Below the pieces are notes generated by a model. That model did not search any database and had not been told where the DNA came from. It worked only from the letters and a program-made list of their open reading frames with translations. Positions 1-10,043 of a DNA stretch of 64,000 bases are shown piece by piece. The first letter of the stretch is position 1. Every line of letters begins with the position of its first letter. The position numbers and the translations under genes are program-made. Source of the stretch: Treponema sp. (lineage in GTDB: Bacteria > Spirochaetota > Spirochaetia > Treponematales > Treponemataceae); NCBI GenBank assembly GCA_017550685.1, contig JAFZOJ010000078.1, positions 62,001 to 126,000 on the forward strand, given 5' to 3'.

Positions 1-3000
1 TTCCCACGAAGCAGAAAGACTTACTTTCCATGAGGTTGATGAATCGTACAGGCTTGAGCTTACGGATTCTTCGTTCTGCAGGGTAAGGGTCGAATTGTCA
101 GCAATGTAAAAGAGCAGCTGACCGAATGAGTTTATTACCAGACTGCTGCTTTTGGCCGGGGCATCGTGTGCGGAAAATTTCCAGGCGGCGCTAAGGCTAG
201 AAATATTTTCTTCCTGCCTGTACCAGCTGAATACAGGGGTGGCGGCGTTGCTTCCAAAAAGATTTATTGCGTTCCAGTTTAAGGTTGTCCTTAGCTGGTA
301 AATATCAAGGCTGTCGGTTTTAGTAGAGGTTATGTCTCTTGAAAAATCTGCGGATAAGCCCGAAGGAACATAGATGTCGTGCAGGCTGTTATAAAGCTTA
401 CGCTTCCAGGCAAAATTATACTGCATGGTCTGGGTTATTGCCTGCAGTGAGTTTTGATTTACAACTGATGAAAGTGACTTGGTAAGGTCAGACTTAAATA
501 TTGTGTAAAGAGGAATGGCCTTGTAAAAGTTTGCAAACTGATTCTGGCTTGTGAACAAAAAGCCAAGGTCGTCTGCAAAATTGTTGTTTGCAAGGTTCTG
601 TTCAATTCCGGATTTGTGATAAACGCCGAGCGAGAAGGAATTATTCTTAAAGCCAAAAGGAATGCTTACAAGAAGAAAATCCTGGGTGATGTAGGAATTG
701 TCCTGGCTGCCTGCCTTGTTGCCCGAAAGCTCAAACAAAATGGAAGGTGTAAGCTCTGCAACAGGGAAACCTCCTGTAAGGCTTGTCGTAAACAAAACAT
801 TGCGCAGGTTAAATTGACTTCCGTCTGTAAACTCCAGGGCAGATAAATCATACCACGAATAAAAATAGTTGGAGGACGGGGTAGAGCCGGACCTCTGATT
901 TTTTCCGTTGAGGTTGAGAGCGGAATTAAACGAAAGCTTTGATCTGCCTATTGCAAAAGATGAGTTTATGCCGGAAGCGGAGCTGTATTCTTTCTGCTCG
1001 CCCACAGCTCGGGTTACGATTTTGGAATCGAGCTTTAACGGAACTTTGAGCTTTTCAAAATCAAAGGCAAGATAGTTTTTCTTTTCTCGGTTTTTGTCGG
1101 TGAGCGAATATCTGTAGGTTTCTTCAAAGCTTATTACCTTGAAAACAGGAGAAACGGATTTTGCAGAGTGTCCTGCGGTTTTAAGTCCTCCGCCATATTC
1201 TGCATCTGCGCCTAAGAAAATGTCCTTTAATGTAATACCGGTGTTGAGACTTGAGTTAATGTAGCTTGACATAATGCTGTTGTCTGCAGTTTTTAATGCA
1301 AGCCCCTGAGAAGAAACGGCGTCTACATAAGCCTTGCCGTCTTTAAAGTTAAAGCCAACCTGGTTACGCATAGAAAAGGACGGTGAACTGTTTTTATAAT
1401 ATACACTGCCTGCATAAAGCTTTCCTGTGTATGGTTCAAGGCCGTTTTTTTCAGGGATAATTGTCAGCCTGTACAAACACGGAATTACCAAACGGTTAAT
1501 TTCAAGCTCATAGTTATCTGCAGTAAGCGGAGTGCCGTCAATCAAAACCTTGCGGCTGTCTGTGTTTATGCTGAGTGTGTGATAAGTCACTGTATTTGAG
1601 ACAAAGCCTTGGAGCGCTTCCTTTTTTACGCGGCAGTAAAGGGCTGAGTCTTGATTTGAATCTTCCAGCTCAAAGATAAGGTCTGCATTCTGTGTCAGAG
1701 CAAAATCAAAATTAAGAGATTCGTAGCTTGAAAAATCTACAGGTGTAAACCACGAAAGCGCCGTAATCTTTCTGTTTTGTTCATCTGCAATTAAAGAGTC
1801 CACAGTCCAGGTAAGCTCAACTGCATTTGCATCCAGCTCAAGAAAATCTTTTGAGGCAGAAGAGGTTCTGTCCTTTACGATGTTGGCCGAAGCTTGTATT
1901 GCAGGATTGGAAGAAATGAATACCGGCTGCCTGCAAACCTTGTAAGGGCCTGCATAAAGTATACCTGTAGTTTTATCGCTGCCGGGAAGGAAAGATTTTT
2001 TTACAATGATTAAGCGTGCAATGGTACAGTTATGGAGCTTTGAACGCTGACTGTCTGTAAGTCTTACACGAACCGTCTGCCACGAAGGATTATTAATATC
2101 AAGGCTGAGAAGAACATTTTTATCAGTTGTAGATGTTATAAGCCAGGTTGCACCGGCCTGGTCATCATAAGTATTTGTGCAAAGCTGCAGATATACATCC
2201 AGGTTCTGGTCTTTAAGGCTTGAATCCGGAAGGAAGGCCATTTCAAAATCCTGGGCGGAATAAATGGTCTTGGCATTTGGAATTGAAAGCTCAACCGCAG
2301 CCCAGACATTTTGATTTAAGCCCGCACCCTGAAAATTAAACTGCAGAGGAATCTTGTAGCCCGAAATATAACTGTCGCTTTTGCCTGTAAAATCATAAAC
2401 CGTGTGTTCCAAAGCCGGATCCAGCTCCAGCGGTGTGTAATCAAGCTGACTACCCGCAGAGGAACTCAAATAAAAAGTCTGACTCGAAGAATCTTCAAAC
2501 GCAACGGCTAGCATGGTTTTAGAAAGGTTTTCGTTCTGGAACGCCGCAGAGACAGCATCATAAGCCTTGATTTTTTCCATCTCAAGATTTATTCCCGCAG
2601 TCAAAGAAGAAAAGGAATTGTCTGTAGTTTCTGCCGTAGCATAATGCTTACCCGGTGTAAAAGGATACTGCCCGGTAAAGCTAAGGTCTGCCTTAAGCCA
2701 GGGCATAAACGACCATACAAAACCAAGTCCTGTAGTAAAGGCACCACCGTTACTCAAGCTGCCTTCTTCGCTGTAGGTAATGTAGATTTTATCAAGCTCG
2801 CCTGCAGGTGCCGAAAGCGTAACAAAACCAGTGTTGCTGTCATAAACCGCACCAGCATCAAGTATTCCGTTTATGTAAACACGCACAGTTCCGTTGGAAA
2901 CCTTTTTGCCAATGTCATATTCATTAACCGCTGTATAATGCCTTGCGGTAATGACATAAGGCGACTGCGAGTTAAGTCCCACATAAACCTGTGGATATCT

Positions 3001-4242
3001 GTCTGCAAGAGGATAACGGTATTCTGGATCCAGCGGTCCAATGCCTTCCTTTGAGTTTACAATATATGCAAATGTATTTTTTTCATTAAAAAAGCTTTCG
3101 GAAATAAAGCCGTAAATGCCCGAAGCATTGCTTGCGGCCTCTGCAGTATAAATATCTGTCTCAGTTTTTGTATATCTGTCCTTAATAAAAAAGTCACAGT
3201 CCGAACCGCCGCTAAATTCATACTTATTTGCACAGGCATACGGAGAAAAAGCATAAGGACTTTGAATTATAAAGCCCTGTTTTCCGTCAATCTGGATTAT
3301 GAGCGAGGCAGCATCCAGCGTAGAAAAATCAGAAAGCAAAAACTCGTCAGAAAGGCTTCCGAAAAAGCTCTGGATCTTTCCGGCAAAGCTCTGCGGCTGG
3401 GAGTAAGTACCTGTATCCTGCAAAAGCTTTGTACACGCATCAGCAGAAGAAAATGTAAGGACTATATAAGGTGTAGTATTATTCTTGTGGCTGTCGCGAA
3501 CTGCCTGCGAAAGCATAAGAAGATTTTTCTGCGGCACAATAAGATAATCAGAAGCATCAAGCTTTGTAAAAGTTCTGTCGTGTGAATCCTTGTAAAGTCC
3601 GTTATTAGTCTGAATATACACACCGCTTATCTGGTTAATTACATCAGAAGGAATGACAAAGGAATCTGAAACAACATATTGTGTTAGCTCCTTGTCTGTA
3701 TCGCGCACACTGTTACTGCCGTAAAATACAACGCTCTTGGATTCAGTCATTTCGTAGCGGAGCATGATGTCTGCCATCCACTTATTGTTTTTGACATCAT
3801 TAAAGTGGAGCATAATGCCGGGTGCTTCGTTATTACCGCCGGTAACATCATAGCCGTTATATACAGATGAATAATAGGTCGGGAGCGTTATGCCTCTGTT
3901 GGAAAAAACAAACTTTTCTAGCCACGACTGGTTCTGGTAATTGAGTGTATAGGTATTATTCTTAAACTCATCCAGAAACTGCAGGGAAAAAGTAAAATGC
4001 GGGGTAATATCAACAAAGGCAGAAATATCAACCTCCTGCTTAAAAACAGGCAGTGGCGCACTAAAACCAAACGGGTTACCCATACCAAAGGTAGTATCAA
4101 TGCTTCCGTCCATTTCGCCTTTCCAGTAGCCTTCAATTTCGTAGGCAGAGGCAGGCTTGGGAGCAAATAGCAGCCCTAAAATAAGCGGGAAAAGGTACGC
4201 AAGCTTTTTAATCTTTTTAGTACCGGACACCTTTTCAAGCAT
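1..4242 (-). CDS. Large exported, probably outer-membrane protein; C-terminus beyond window
   Basis: The open frame continues past base 1, so at least 1414 codons are present and the C-terminus is not seen. The ATG at 4242 begins a classical signal peptide: a lysine-rich start (KKIKK, residues 9-13), the hydrophobic stretch LAYLFPLILGLLF, then the cleavage site ASA|YE at residues 31-34. The rest is rich in Ser, Thr, Asn and aromatic residues, with alternating hydrophobic patterns typical of beta-structured surface proteins, and I recognise no enzyme motif. An AGAAGG stretch 5 nt before the ATG could be the ribosome-binding site. The oddity is that the upstream dinB frame enters this gene without a stop codon. 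A role as a large spirochaetal outer-membrane or surface protein is inference from the signal peptide and composition. Confidence 0.75.
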   Translation of the reverse strand, partial: MLEKVSGTKKIKKLAYLFPLILGLLFAPKPASAYEIEGYWKGEMDGSIDTTFGMGNPFGFSAPLPVFKQEVDISAFVDITPHFTFSLQFLDEFKNNTYTLNYQNQSWLEKFVFSNRGITLPTYYSSVYNGYDVTGGNNEAPGIMLHFNDVKNNKWMADIMLRYEMTESKSVVFYGSNSVRDTDKELTQYVVSDSFVIPSDVINQISGVYIQTNNGLYKDSHDRTFTKLDASDYLIVPQKNLLMLSQAVRDSHKNNTTPYIVLTFSSADACTKLLQDTGTYSQPQSFAGKIQSFFGSLSDEFLLSDFSTLDAASLIIQIDGKQGFIIQSPYAFSPYACANKYEFSGGSDCDFFIKDRYTKTETDIYTAEAASNASGIYGFISESFFNEKNTFAYIVNSKEGIGPLDPEYRYPLADRYPQVYVGLNSQSPYVITARHYTAVNEYDIGKKVSNGTVRVYINGILDAGAVYDSNTGFVTLSAPAGELDKIYITYSEEGSLSNGGAFTTGLGFVWSFMPWLKADLSFTGQYPFTPGKHYATAETTDNSFSSLTAGINLEMEKIKAYDAVSAAFQNENLSKTMLAVAFEDSSSQTFYLSSSAGSQLDYTPLELDPALEHTVYDFTGKSDSYISGYKIPLQFNFQGAGLNQNVWAAVELSIPNAKTIYSAQDFEMAFLPDSSLKDQNLDVYLQLCTNTYDDQAGATWLITSTTDKNVLLSLDINNPSWQTVRVRLTDSQRSKLHNCTIARLIIVKKSFLPGSDKTTGILYAGPYKVCRQPVFISSNPAIQASANIVKDRTSSASKDFLELDANAVELTWTVDSLIADEQNRKITALSWFTPVDFSSYESLNFDFALTQNADLIFELEDSNQDSALYCRVKKEALQGFVSNTVTYHTLSINTDSRKVLIDGTPLTADNYELEINRLVIPCLYRLTIIPEKNGLEPYTGKLYAGSVYYKNSSPSFSMRNQVGFNFKDGKAYVDAVSSQGLALKTADNSIMSSYINSSLNTGITLKDIFLGADAEYGGGLKTAGHSAKSVSPVFKVISFEETYRYSLTDKNREKKNYLAFDFEKLKVPLKLDSKIVTRAVGEQKEYSSASGINSSFAIGRSKLSFNSALNLNGKNQRSGSTPSSNYFYSWYDLSALEFTDGSQFNLRNVLFTTSLTGGFPVAELTPSILFELSGNKAGSQDNSYITQDFLLVSIPFGFKNNSFSLGVYHKSGIEQNLANNNFADDLGFLFTSQNQFANFYKAIPLYTIFKSDLTKSLSSVVNQNSLQAITQTMQYNFAWKRKLYNSLHDIYVPSGLSADFSRDITSTKTDSLDIYQLRTTLNWNAINLFGSNAATPVFSWYRQEENISSLSAAWKFSAHDAPAKSSSLVINSFGQLLFYIADNSTLTLQNEESVSSSLYDSSTSWKVSLSASWE

Positions 4243-5406
4243 GCGCGCCTTCTGGATATTAATTTCAGGATGTTTTTTCTTAAGGCTCAAAATTGCCTTT
4301 TCTACATTCTGCTTTTTTTCACTGTCATCATCAAATAGCCCCGGCTGGAACGGTTTTTCTGAATTTTCGATATTTTCCAGACCAATTCCTATAAGCCTTA
4401 TGCCACGACCGTGTTCATATTTTTTTTCAAAAAGTTCCTTTGCACAGGCAAAAAGCGAATCCAGTGTAAGAATAGAACGCGAATAAGTCTGCTGTATGGA
4501 AACCGTAGAAAAATCTTCATAACGGATTTTGACCATTACAGTGCGCGAAAAGCCGTTTTCCTTAAGAAGCCTGAAAATCAGTGAATGACAAAGCTCAAGA
4601 ATAGAGGTTTCTATAGTATAAATATCATAAATATCAAAAGGGAATGTAGTTTCGTTACTAACTGAATGGCTTTTTGTCTTACGGTCAAAGTTAATTATTT
4701 CTATACCGCGTACAACATTGTACAAAAAGTTACCCATATTGTTGCCGTACATAAACACAAGGCTTTCAAGGCTTTTTTCGTAAATATCGCGTGTGGTAAA
4801 AAGACCGTTAGTCTTTAAGGAAGCATAGGTTTTGTCACCGATTCCCCATACCTTTTTAAGCGGAAGATTAAGCATAAACTCCTGCTCACTGCCTTCGGGT
4901 ATGCAGTAAAAACCGTCGGGCTTATTCATGTCAGAAGCTATTTTTGCAAGATATTTGGTAGGCGCAAGTCCCACAGATACTGTAAGTCCTGTTTCGTCCT
5001 TTACACGCTGCTTAATCTTCATGGCAGTTTCCTTGGGCGAACCAAAGAGGTTTTCTGTACCGGTAAGATCTATAAAAGCCTCATCTATGGACATCTGCTG
5101 AACATCCGGTGAAAAATCATGGAAAATATTCATAATCTGCCACGAAATTTCTGAATAGCGTTTCATGCGCGGGTATACAAAAATGCCCTGGGGACACAGC
5201 TGATAGGCTTTTGCGGTAGGCATTGCAGAATGTACACCAAACTTTCTGGCTTCATAGGATGCCGTAGACACAACACTGCGCTTATCTTCGGGTTTACCGC
5301 CTACAATCAAAGGCTTGCCCCTGTACTGCGGGTTATCAAGCTGCTCGACCGAGGCAAAAAAGGCATCTAAATCTACGTGAAGGTAAAAATGCTTTACAGA
5401 TTTCAT
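4243..5406 (-). CDS. dinB: DNA polymerase IV (Y-family translesion polymerase), no stop codon of its own
   Basis: Residues 1-388 match a complete DinB. The first catalytic aspartate lies in VDLDAFFASVEQ (D12, with F17 as probable steric gate) and the second acidic pair in SIDEAFID (D108/E109). Helix-hairpin-helix-type sequence (KKVWGIGDKT) follows at about 184-193, then the little-finger domain. The last residues, VEKAILSLKKKHPEINIQKA, resemble the usual end of the family. DinB copies past lesions with low fidelity. The start is the ATG at 5406, which overlaps the upstream stop as ATGA and has GGAAGG 6 nt before it. No stop codon occurs before the signal peptide of the next protein: 5406 and 4242 are in the same frame, exactly 388 codons apart. 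The end given here is therefore the domain end, not a stop. Confidence 0.9.
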
Positions 5407-7325
5407 TGCAGGCCTTCCGTAGTAATTATTTTATCTGTCGAATAATAACAGTTTTCTTCCTGAGAGTAGTAAATAAGCTCCACAGTAATAGTCTGGTCAC
5501 GGTTAGCAGTACCATAGGTAAATTCCAGGCCCGTAGGCGGAGTAAGAGGTATGGTAAATACTGCGTTTCCGGATGCTTCCATAACATAATCATTATCGGA
5601 ATATAAAATAGGATTTATGGAATTATCTTTATTATTTACCTTTACGCTTATATATTCAGGCTGAACCTTAGTTTTTATCTGAATGCTTCGGATAATGTCG
5701 GAAAAGACCTTTTTATCGGTATAAGTAAGGCTTATGTTGTCAGATTTTGTATTATCCTTTGTAATCTGCACCGGCACTATTGATGTATTTTTGCGAGAAT
5801 AGAATACGGCGTTCAAAACAAGCAGAAGTACTATAACCACAATATATGAAGAGCTTATGATGATTGCGTACAGGCGCTTTTTAGGATAACGCTTTTTTAC
5901 CGCATTAAGGATTCGCAGGTTCATAAGGTAAACCGGCACCATTACAAAAGAAAGAATGAACGGCAGACTGTTGCTGCTTATAAGACGCTGATGAAGAATA
6001 GTTGAGTCAGAAATAGTATAAAGCGCATTGATATACGGAATAAACGGAATTGTAAGGAAAATAAAAAGAATTATGTGAATCCAGTTGCGCCTGAACAAAA
6101 GTGAAACCAGCGAAATCAGGTAAATGAGCATGAAAATAGGGAACAGGGAAATGTCTGCCAGCGTAAAGAGTACCAGGTTGATAAAGGTATCTATTACAAG
6201 GATAAAATCCAGTGAGCGGGTAGTGTATTTCTTTTGCAGCGACAAATTGAGCATATAAAATGCAGAAACAAATACCATGGAAAGAAATATCTGAAGGATC
6301 ACAAAGCCGTATATCGTGTAGTTCTGGTTTGTTTTGGGAACAAATAGTGTGTATAAGCCCTTGCCGGCAAAAAATCCTATGAGAGTAAGCGCAAAAATTA
6401 CCGGAAGGATGTACCAGTTGGCAGTTATTTCATGCCAGAATTCCTTGCGCAGGTTTCGGTTAACAAAGCCCACTGCAAAAAGCAGGATAAAAGAGGTGAT
6501 GATAAAAATGATGATGATGTTTACGATTCTGTATTCCGAAAGCCAGATTCTCCTGTTAAAAACCCTGAACATAAAGGAATGAGAGTCTGTCTGGTGTACC
6601 TTTGTACCGTAGAAACGCTGGATACATCTGCAGATAATTTGCGGGGCTTTGGAAGCATCCTTTATGCCGCCGTAAATACAGGGAATATCGTTATTCTGGA
6701 ATGCGTGAATATTCTGGTTTGTAGAAAATGAATAGTTTGAAACCTGGCTTATATAGCAGACAGGCAGTCCTTCTGTAATTTTTGCACCGCTGTAAGAGTC
6801 AAATAAGTCTTTGAGCATCCACGAAGGGGAGTGAGCCTTGTTTGTACCGGCAATAATTTCGTTTTTGGCAGAGGACATGTTAAACAGCCAGGCAAAATTG
6901 TTTTTATTGGAATTTACCGAACGCGCAAAAACTTCTGAACCATAAATAATGTTTTCGCGCAGGATTATACTGCTGCTGCAATAGCAGAATAGGACCGTGC
7001 TTTCCAGAGGGCTTTGATTAAGCTCCTTTAACACCGGAATGAGCATATCTTTATTGTTCCAGCCGTCTTCCAGATCAATTACAAGTATAAAATTGTCATC
7101 TGTTTGTGTGGTTTTGGGGGTAAATGTGACGATAATATTATAGGGAAAGTTATTAGTGCCTTGGGCTGCAAGCGGTTGAATTTGAGGATGAAAATCGTTT
7201 TTTTTAAGGAAAGTGAACATCTTATCACACAAATCCGTACCTCGCGGAGTTTCCTGTGCAAAAAGATGAAAAAATAAAAACGAGAAAAGAAAAATCATGT
7301 AAAGTGATTTTTTTAAAGACTTCAT
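5403..7325 (-). CDS. Exported N-terminal domain plus eight-helix membrane protein, unknown function
   Basis: The 640-residue protein starts with a signal peptide (MKSLKKSLYMIFLFSFLFF, then HLFAQE). About 250 extracytoplasmic residues follow, then roughly eight membrane helices between residues 265 and 520, and a C-terminal soluble tail of about 110 residues. The N-terminal domain contains LVIDLEDGWNNKD and loosely recalls an M28-type peptidase fold, but I see no convincing metal ligands. It is translationally coupled to dinB through an ATGA overlap, though nothing suggests a shared function. I do not recognise the family beyond a likely Treponema-conserved membrane protein. Confidence 0.75.
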   Translation of the reverse strand: MKSLKKSLYMIFLFSFLFFHLFAQETPRGTDLCDKMFTFLKKNDFHPQIQPLAAQGTNNFPYNIIVTFTPKTTQTDDNFILVIDLEDGWNNKDMLIPVLKELNQSPLESTVLFCYCSSSIILRENIIYGSEVFARSVNSNKNNFAWLFNMSSAKNEIIAGTNKAHSPSWMLKDLFDSYSGAKITEGLPVCYISQVSNYSFSTNQNIHAFQNNDIPCIYGGIKDASKAPQIICRCIQRFYGTKVHQTDSHSFMFRVFNRRIWLSEYRIVNIIIIFIITSFILLFAVGFVNRNLRKEFWHEITANWYILPVIFALTLIGFFAGKGLYTLFVPKTNQNYTIYGFVILQIFLSMVFVSAFYMLNLSLQKKYTTRSLDFILVIDTFINLVLFTLADISLFPIFMLIYLISLVSLLFRRNWIHIILFIFLTIPFIPYINALYTISDSTILHQRLISSNSLPFILSFVMVPVYLMNLRILNAVKKRYPKKRLYAIIISSSYIVVIVLLLVLNAVFYSRKNTSIVPVQITKDNTKSDNISLTYTDKKVFSDIIRSIQIKTKVQPEYISVKVNNKDNSINPILYSDNDYVMEASGNAVFTIPLTPPTGLEFTYGTANRDQTITVELIYYSQEENCYYSTDKIITTEGLQ

Positions 7326-7333
7326 CTTTAAAT

Positions 7334-7362
7334 AGTTTATTATTTAAGTGTTTACAATGCAA
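7334..7362 (-). promoter_or_regulatory. Sigma-70 type promoter for the membrane protein-dinB operon
   Basis: On the minus strand TTGCAT (7362-7357) and TAAACT (7339-7334) are 17 bp apart. The -10 box ends 8 nt before the ATG at 7325, so the transcript would have almost no leader. It overlaps the divergent promoter. Confidence 0.5.
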
Positions 7363-7379
7363 GACCCTTATAGTATAAT
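7351..7379 (+). promoter_or_regulatory. Sigma-70 promoter for the 7451 gene
   Basis: TTTACA (7351-7356), a 17-bp spacer and a perfect TATAAT (7374-7379) precede the 7451 gene, giving a leader of about 65 nt. It overlaps the opposite-strand promoter, so the two may compete for RNA polymerase. Confidence 0.65.
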
Positions 7380-7450
7380 AAATGAAATAAACTTAAGGTT
7401 TATTTTCTCGTTATTTATATATTATTAAAAAAGTAATTTTGGAAGGAACA

Positions 7451-8617
7451 ATGAGCGCTTCTGACAAAAAATTCATTATTGAATTGCCACTAAAAGTAAT
7501 CCTCACCGAAGACGGTGCATCAAACTTCATCAGTCACAATAAAAAGCTGATGCGTTTCCGTCTTGCAGATAATGTTGACGAATACGGCATTTCGTTGAAT
7601 AAGTTTTCTCCACAATCAATTCAGAGTATGATTCTTTTGGACTACATTTCCAAGATTGAAATTTCCATGTCTGAATTTGTTTCTTCGCGTCAGGAAGTAA
7701 TGGACCTTTCAAAGGTTGTCGTATATTCACTTTTGTACAAGCAGTTTGACCGCGATGTTTATGCAGCTCTTATTCAGTGTGAATGTGTACGCAAGCATAA
7801 CCGTGCTAATCCTTCTCATTTGATTGATGAAAAAACACAGATGAGCGAACGTCAGCTTCGTTCAATTTTGCAGAATAAAGAAAATATCATCCAGCAGACA
7901 AGACGCAGTATTCTTGATCCTATCTGGAAGGCAATTATGACCAACCCTGATTATTCTGCAGAAGAAAAGAATATCTATCTTTTGATGTCAGAAAAATTTA
8001 TGAACAGGCTTGGCCTTATGAACTGGTATATCATTACTTTGTTCCACAAGGCAGATGGTGCCAACGAAATGTTTATTGCCATCCGTAACCTGCTCAGCTC
8101 TTACATGGAAAAATCTAAGGTTGCAGAATATATTTCGGTAATGGTAATGGAGCTTGCTCTTAACAACGAAAATACCAATATCCGTAAAGAAGCCAGAAAT
8201 ATGTATCACGATGTTGAAGATATTGATGCTTTGATTTTTGACCCGGAAGTACGAGGAAAAATTGTTGCAGAGCTTCAGCGTAATCACGAACTTGTATTTA
8301 TTTCATGGAAGCTAGGTGGAGGTTCTGCTTCTATCGGTAAACAGGGTAAACTTTCCATTACACTTTATAATAAGGATGATGAATTCCAGGAAGTAAAGGA
8401 AAACATCGATAACGCAAAGTCTTCTAATACTGCCAAAAAAACACTTATAGACTTTTACCGTGAGCTGCCTGATGGACAGGAAGGAACTGACCTTGGTCTG
8501 TATTATCTTTCTTATCTTGATGATGCCTGCAAAAAAGTTAACGTAAAATTTGAATCACTTGTTAATCAGTTCTCTGCAAGTGAGCTTACGGTTATTACGT
8601 TGAATTTCAATTTCTAA
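7451..8617 (+). CDS. Conserved cytoplasmic protein of unknown function
   Basis: The protein has 388 residues from the ATG at 7451, chosen because GGAAGGA lies 4 nt upstream; a TTG in frame at 7439 would place that ribosome-binding site inside the gene. There is no signal peptide or membrane helix. The first 150 residues are mixed alpha/beta and the middle is helical. A late segment (EVRGKIVAELQRNHELVFIS, then GGGSASIGKQGKLSITLYNK) is glycine-rich. I do not recognise the family. A lipoprotein gene follows 6 nt after the stop, so the two are probably cotranscribed from the promoter at 7351. Confidence 0.7.
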   Translation: MSASDKKFIIELPLKVILTEDGASNFISHNKKLMRFRLADNVDEYGISLNKFSPQSIQSMILLDYISKIEISMSEFVSSRQEVMDLSKVVVYSLLYKQFDRDVYAALIQCECVRKHNRANPSHLIDEKTQMSERQLRSILQNKENIIQQTRRSILDPIWKAIMTNPDYSAEEKNIYLLMSEKFMNRLGLMNWYIITLFHKADGANEMFIAIRNLLSSYMEKSKVAEYISVMVMELALNNENTNIRKEARNMYHDVEDIDALIFDPEVRGKIVAELQRNHELVFISWKLGGGSASIGKQGKLSITLYNKDDEFQEVKENIDNAKSSNTAKKTLIDFYRELPDGQEGTDLGLYYLSYLDDACKKVNVKFESLVNQFSASELTVITLNFNF

Positions 8618-8623
8618 TTTTTT

Positions 8624-9283
8624 ATGGATGTATTTTTACGCTCAAAAAAAATAAGTCTCTTAATGCTGCTTGCTCTGGTTCTTGCAGTTTGTTCCTGTTC
8701 AAATAACGTTCCTCAGGTAAGGGATGCACGACTCAGTATAATTTTTGATTACGAAACAATGGACAGCCTTCCTTCTGCAAGACTTGGCGTATTTGTAGAA
8801 TCTGTTTCTAATCCGCACAGGTTTGGACTTATTAAGGTACAGGCCCAGGACTGCGATTATTCTTGGGAAACAGGGGACTTTGTAATGGCTCAGAACAACG
8901 AACAGAAATTCTGTGGAGCCGTAAACCTTGTTATGCCTCAGAACCAGAAGTTTGCAACCGGTGACTACAACGTTCAGTTTGTTCAGGATGACGAAGAAAA
9001 AATTGAAGTAAAGCTTACCCTTGATTACAACACTTCTTTCTATGACTTTAAGGCGCAGGAAGCCGTAGATTTTATGAATAAAAACATGGGGTCCAGACTC
9101 CTTAAGATATATGATGAAAATAAAAAAGTAATTTACTATGGTCCAAGAACTCCGGAGCTCAACGATGCCCGAAGAATCTGGAACCTTTACAGAGAAGCCG
9201 CAGAGTTTCAGGAAACCTGGATCAGTTCTTCCGGAAACGTAATCTGCAATCTTCCTGTTGAAAAAGTAACTCCGGGAAACTAA
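8624..9283 (+). CDS. Putative lipoprotein, unknown function
   Basis: The 219-residue protein begins MDVFLRSKKISLLMLLALVL followed by AVCSCS, a lipobox-like sequence that would put the lipidated cysteine at about residue 23 or 25. The remainder is a small beta-rich domain with no motif I recognise. It starts 6 nt after the preceding stop without a clear ribosome-binding site, so it probably depends on translational coupling. trmB follows after 14 nt. Export is well supported by the N-terminus; function is unknown. Confidence 0.7.
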   Translation: MDVFLRSKKISLLMLLALVLAVCSCSNNVPQVRDARLSIIFDYETMDSLPSARLGVFVESVSNPHRFGLIKVQAQDCDYSWETGDFVMAQNNEQKFCGAVNLVMPQNQKFATGDYNVQFVQDDEEKIEVKLTLDYNTSFYDFKAQEAVDFMNKNMGSRLLKIYDENKKVIYYGPRTPELNDARRIWNLYREAAEFQETWISSSGNVICNLPVEKVTPGN

Positions 9284-9297
9284 AATAAAGGAAACAA

Positions 9298-10029
9298 ATG
9301 AATAACGAAAGCTTAACACAAACAACAGAAAAAACAGCAGAAACAGACCCATTACCCGCGTCGTATAAACGCACAGTAAAAACCTTTGTACTTCGTATAG
9401 GCAGAATGACTGCCGCACAGGAACGACAGTATAACGAATTGTCTCCTTCCTGGTGCATTCCTTTTGAAAATAAAAAATTAAATTTTGTAGATATATTCGG
9501 CAACACAAATCCGATTGTTGTAGAAATTGGTTTTGGTATGGGCGACGCTACTGCCCAGATTGCACAGGCCAACCCAAACATAAACTATCTTGGAATAGAA
9601 GTTCACAAGCCTGGAGTAGGAAAGCTTCTTGGCGAAATTAAAAAGCGTGAACTCAAAAATCTTTATCTTATTGAATACGACGCTCTTGATGTCCTTGAAT
9701 ATATGATTGGCGATAATTCATTGAACGGCATTCATATTTTCTTTCCGGATCCGTGGCCAAAAAAACGCCATCACAAACGACGCCTTGTTCAGCGGCCAAA
9801 AACAGATTTGTTTGCGCAAAAGCTTGCACCGGGCGGCTACCTGTATTTTGTAACAGATATAATTGATTATGCAGAGTTTGCACTTGAGCATTTGAATCAG
9901 ACTCCGCACCTTAAGAATAAATACGACGGATTTGCCGAGCCTCAACCATGGCGTGCCCAGACCAAGTTTGAACGCAAGGGAATGGCAGCAGACCGCCAGA
10001 TTACAGAACTGTTTTTTGAAAAGGAATAA
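9298..10029 (+). CDS. trmB: tRNA (guanine-N7-)-methyltransferase
   Basis: TrmB methylates G46 in the variable loop of many tRNAs using S-adenosylmethionine. The 243-residue protein shows the SAM-binding motif VVEIGFGMGDATAQIA followed by LGIEVHKPGVGKLL, and the family signature FFPDPWPKKRHHKRRLV around residues 150-166. The first 45 residues are a poorly conserved extension. AAAGGAAAC just before the ATG is a good ribosome-binding site. The gene lies 14 nt after a lipoprotein and 14 nt before ligA, so it belongs to the 7451-12609 transcription unit. Confidence 0.93.
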   Translation: MNNESLTQTTEKTAETDPLPASYKRTVKTFVLRIGRMTAAQERQYNELSPSWCIPFENKKLNFVDIFGNTNPIVVEIGFGMGDATAQIAQANPNINYLGIEVHKPGVGKLLGEIKKRELKNLYLIEYDALDVLEYMIGDNSLNGIHIFFPDPWPKKRHHKRRLVQRPKTDLFAQKLAPGGYLYFVTDIIDYAEFALEHLNQTPHLKNKYDGFAEPQPWRAQTKFERKGMAADRQITELFFEKE

Positions 10030-10043
10030 AGCGGGAGCGCAAA

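Noticed and set aside
3918..4166. Separate small gene within the large exported protein
   Set aside because: It is a different frame of the same strand within a continuous, well-composed coding frame.
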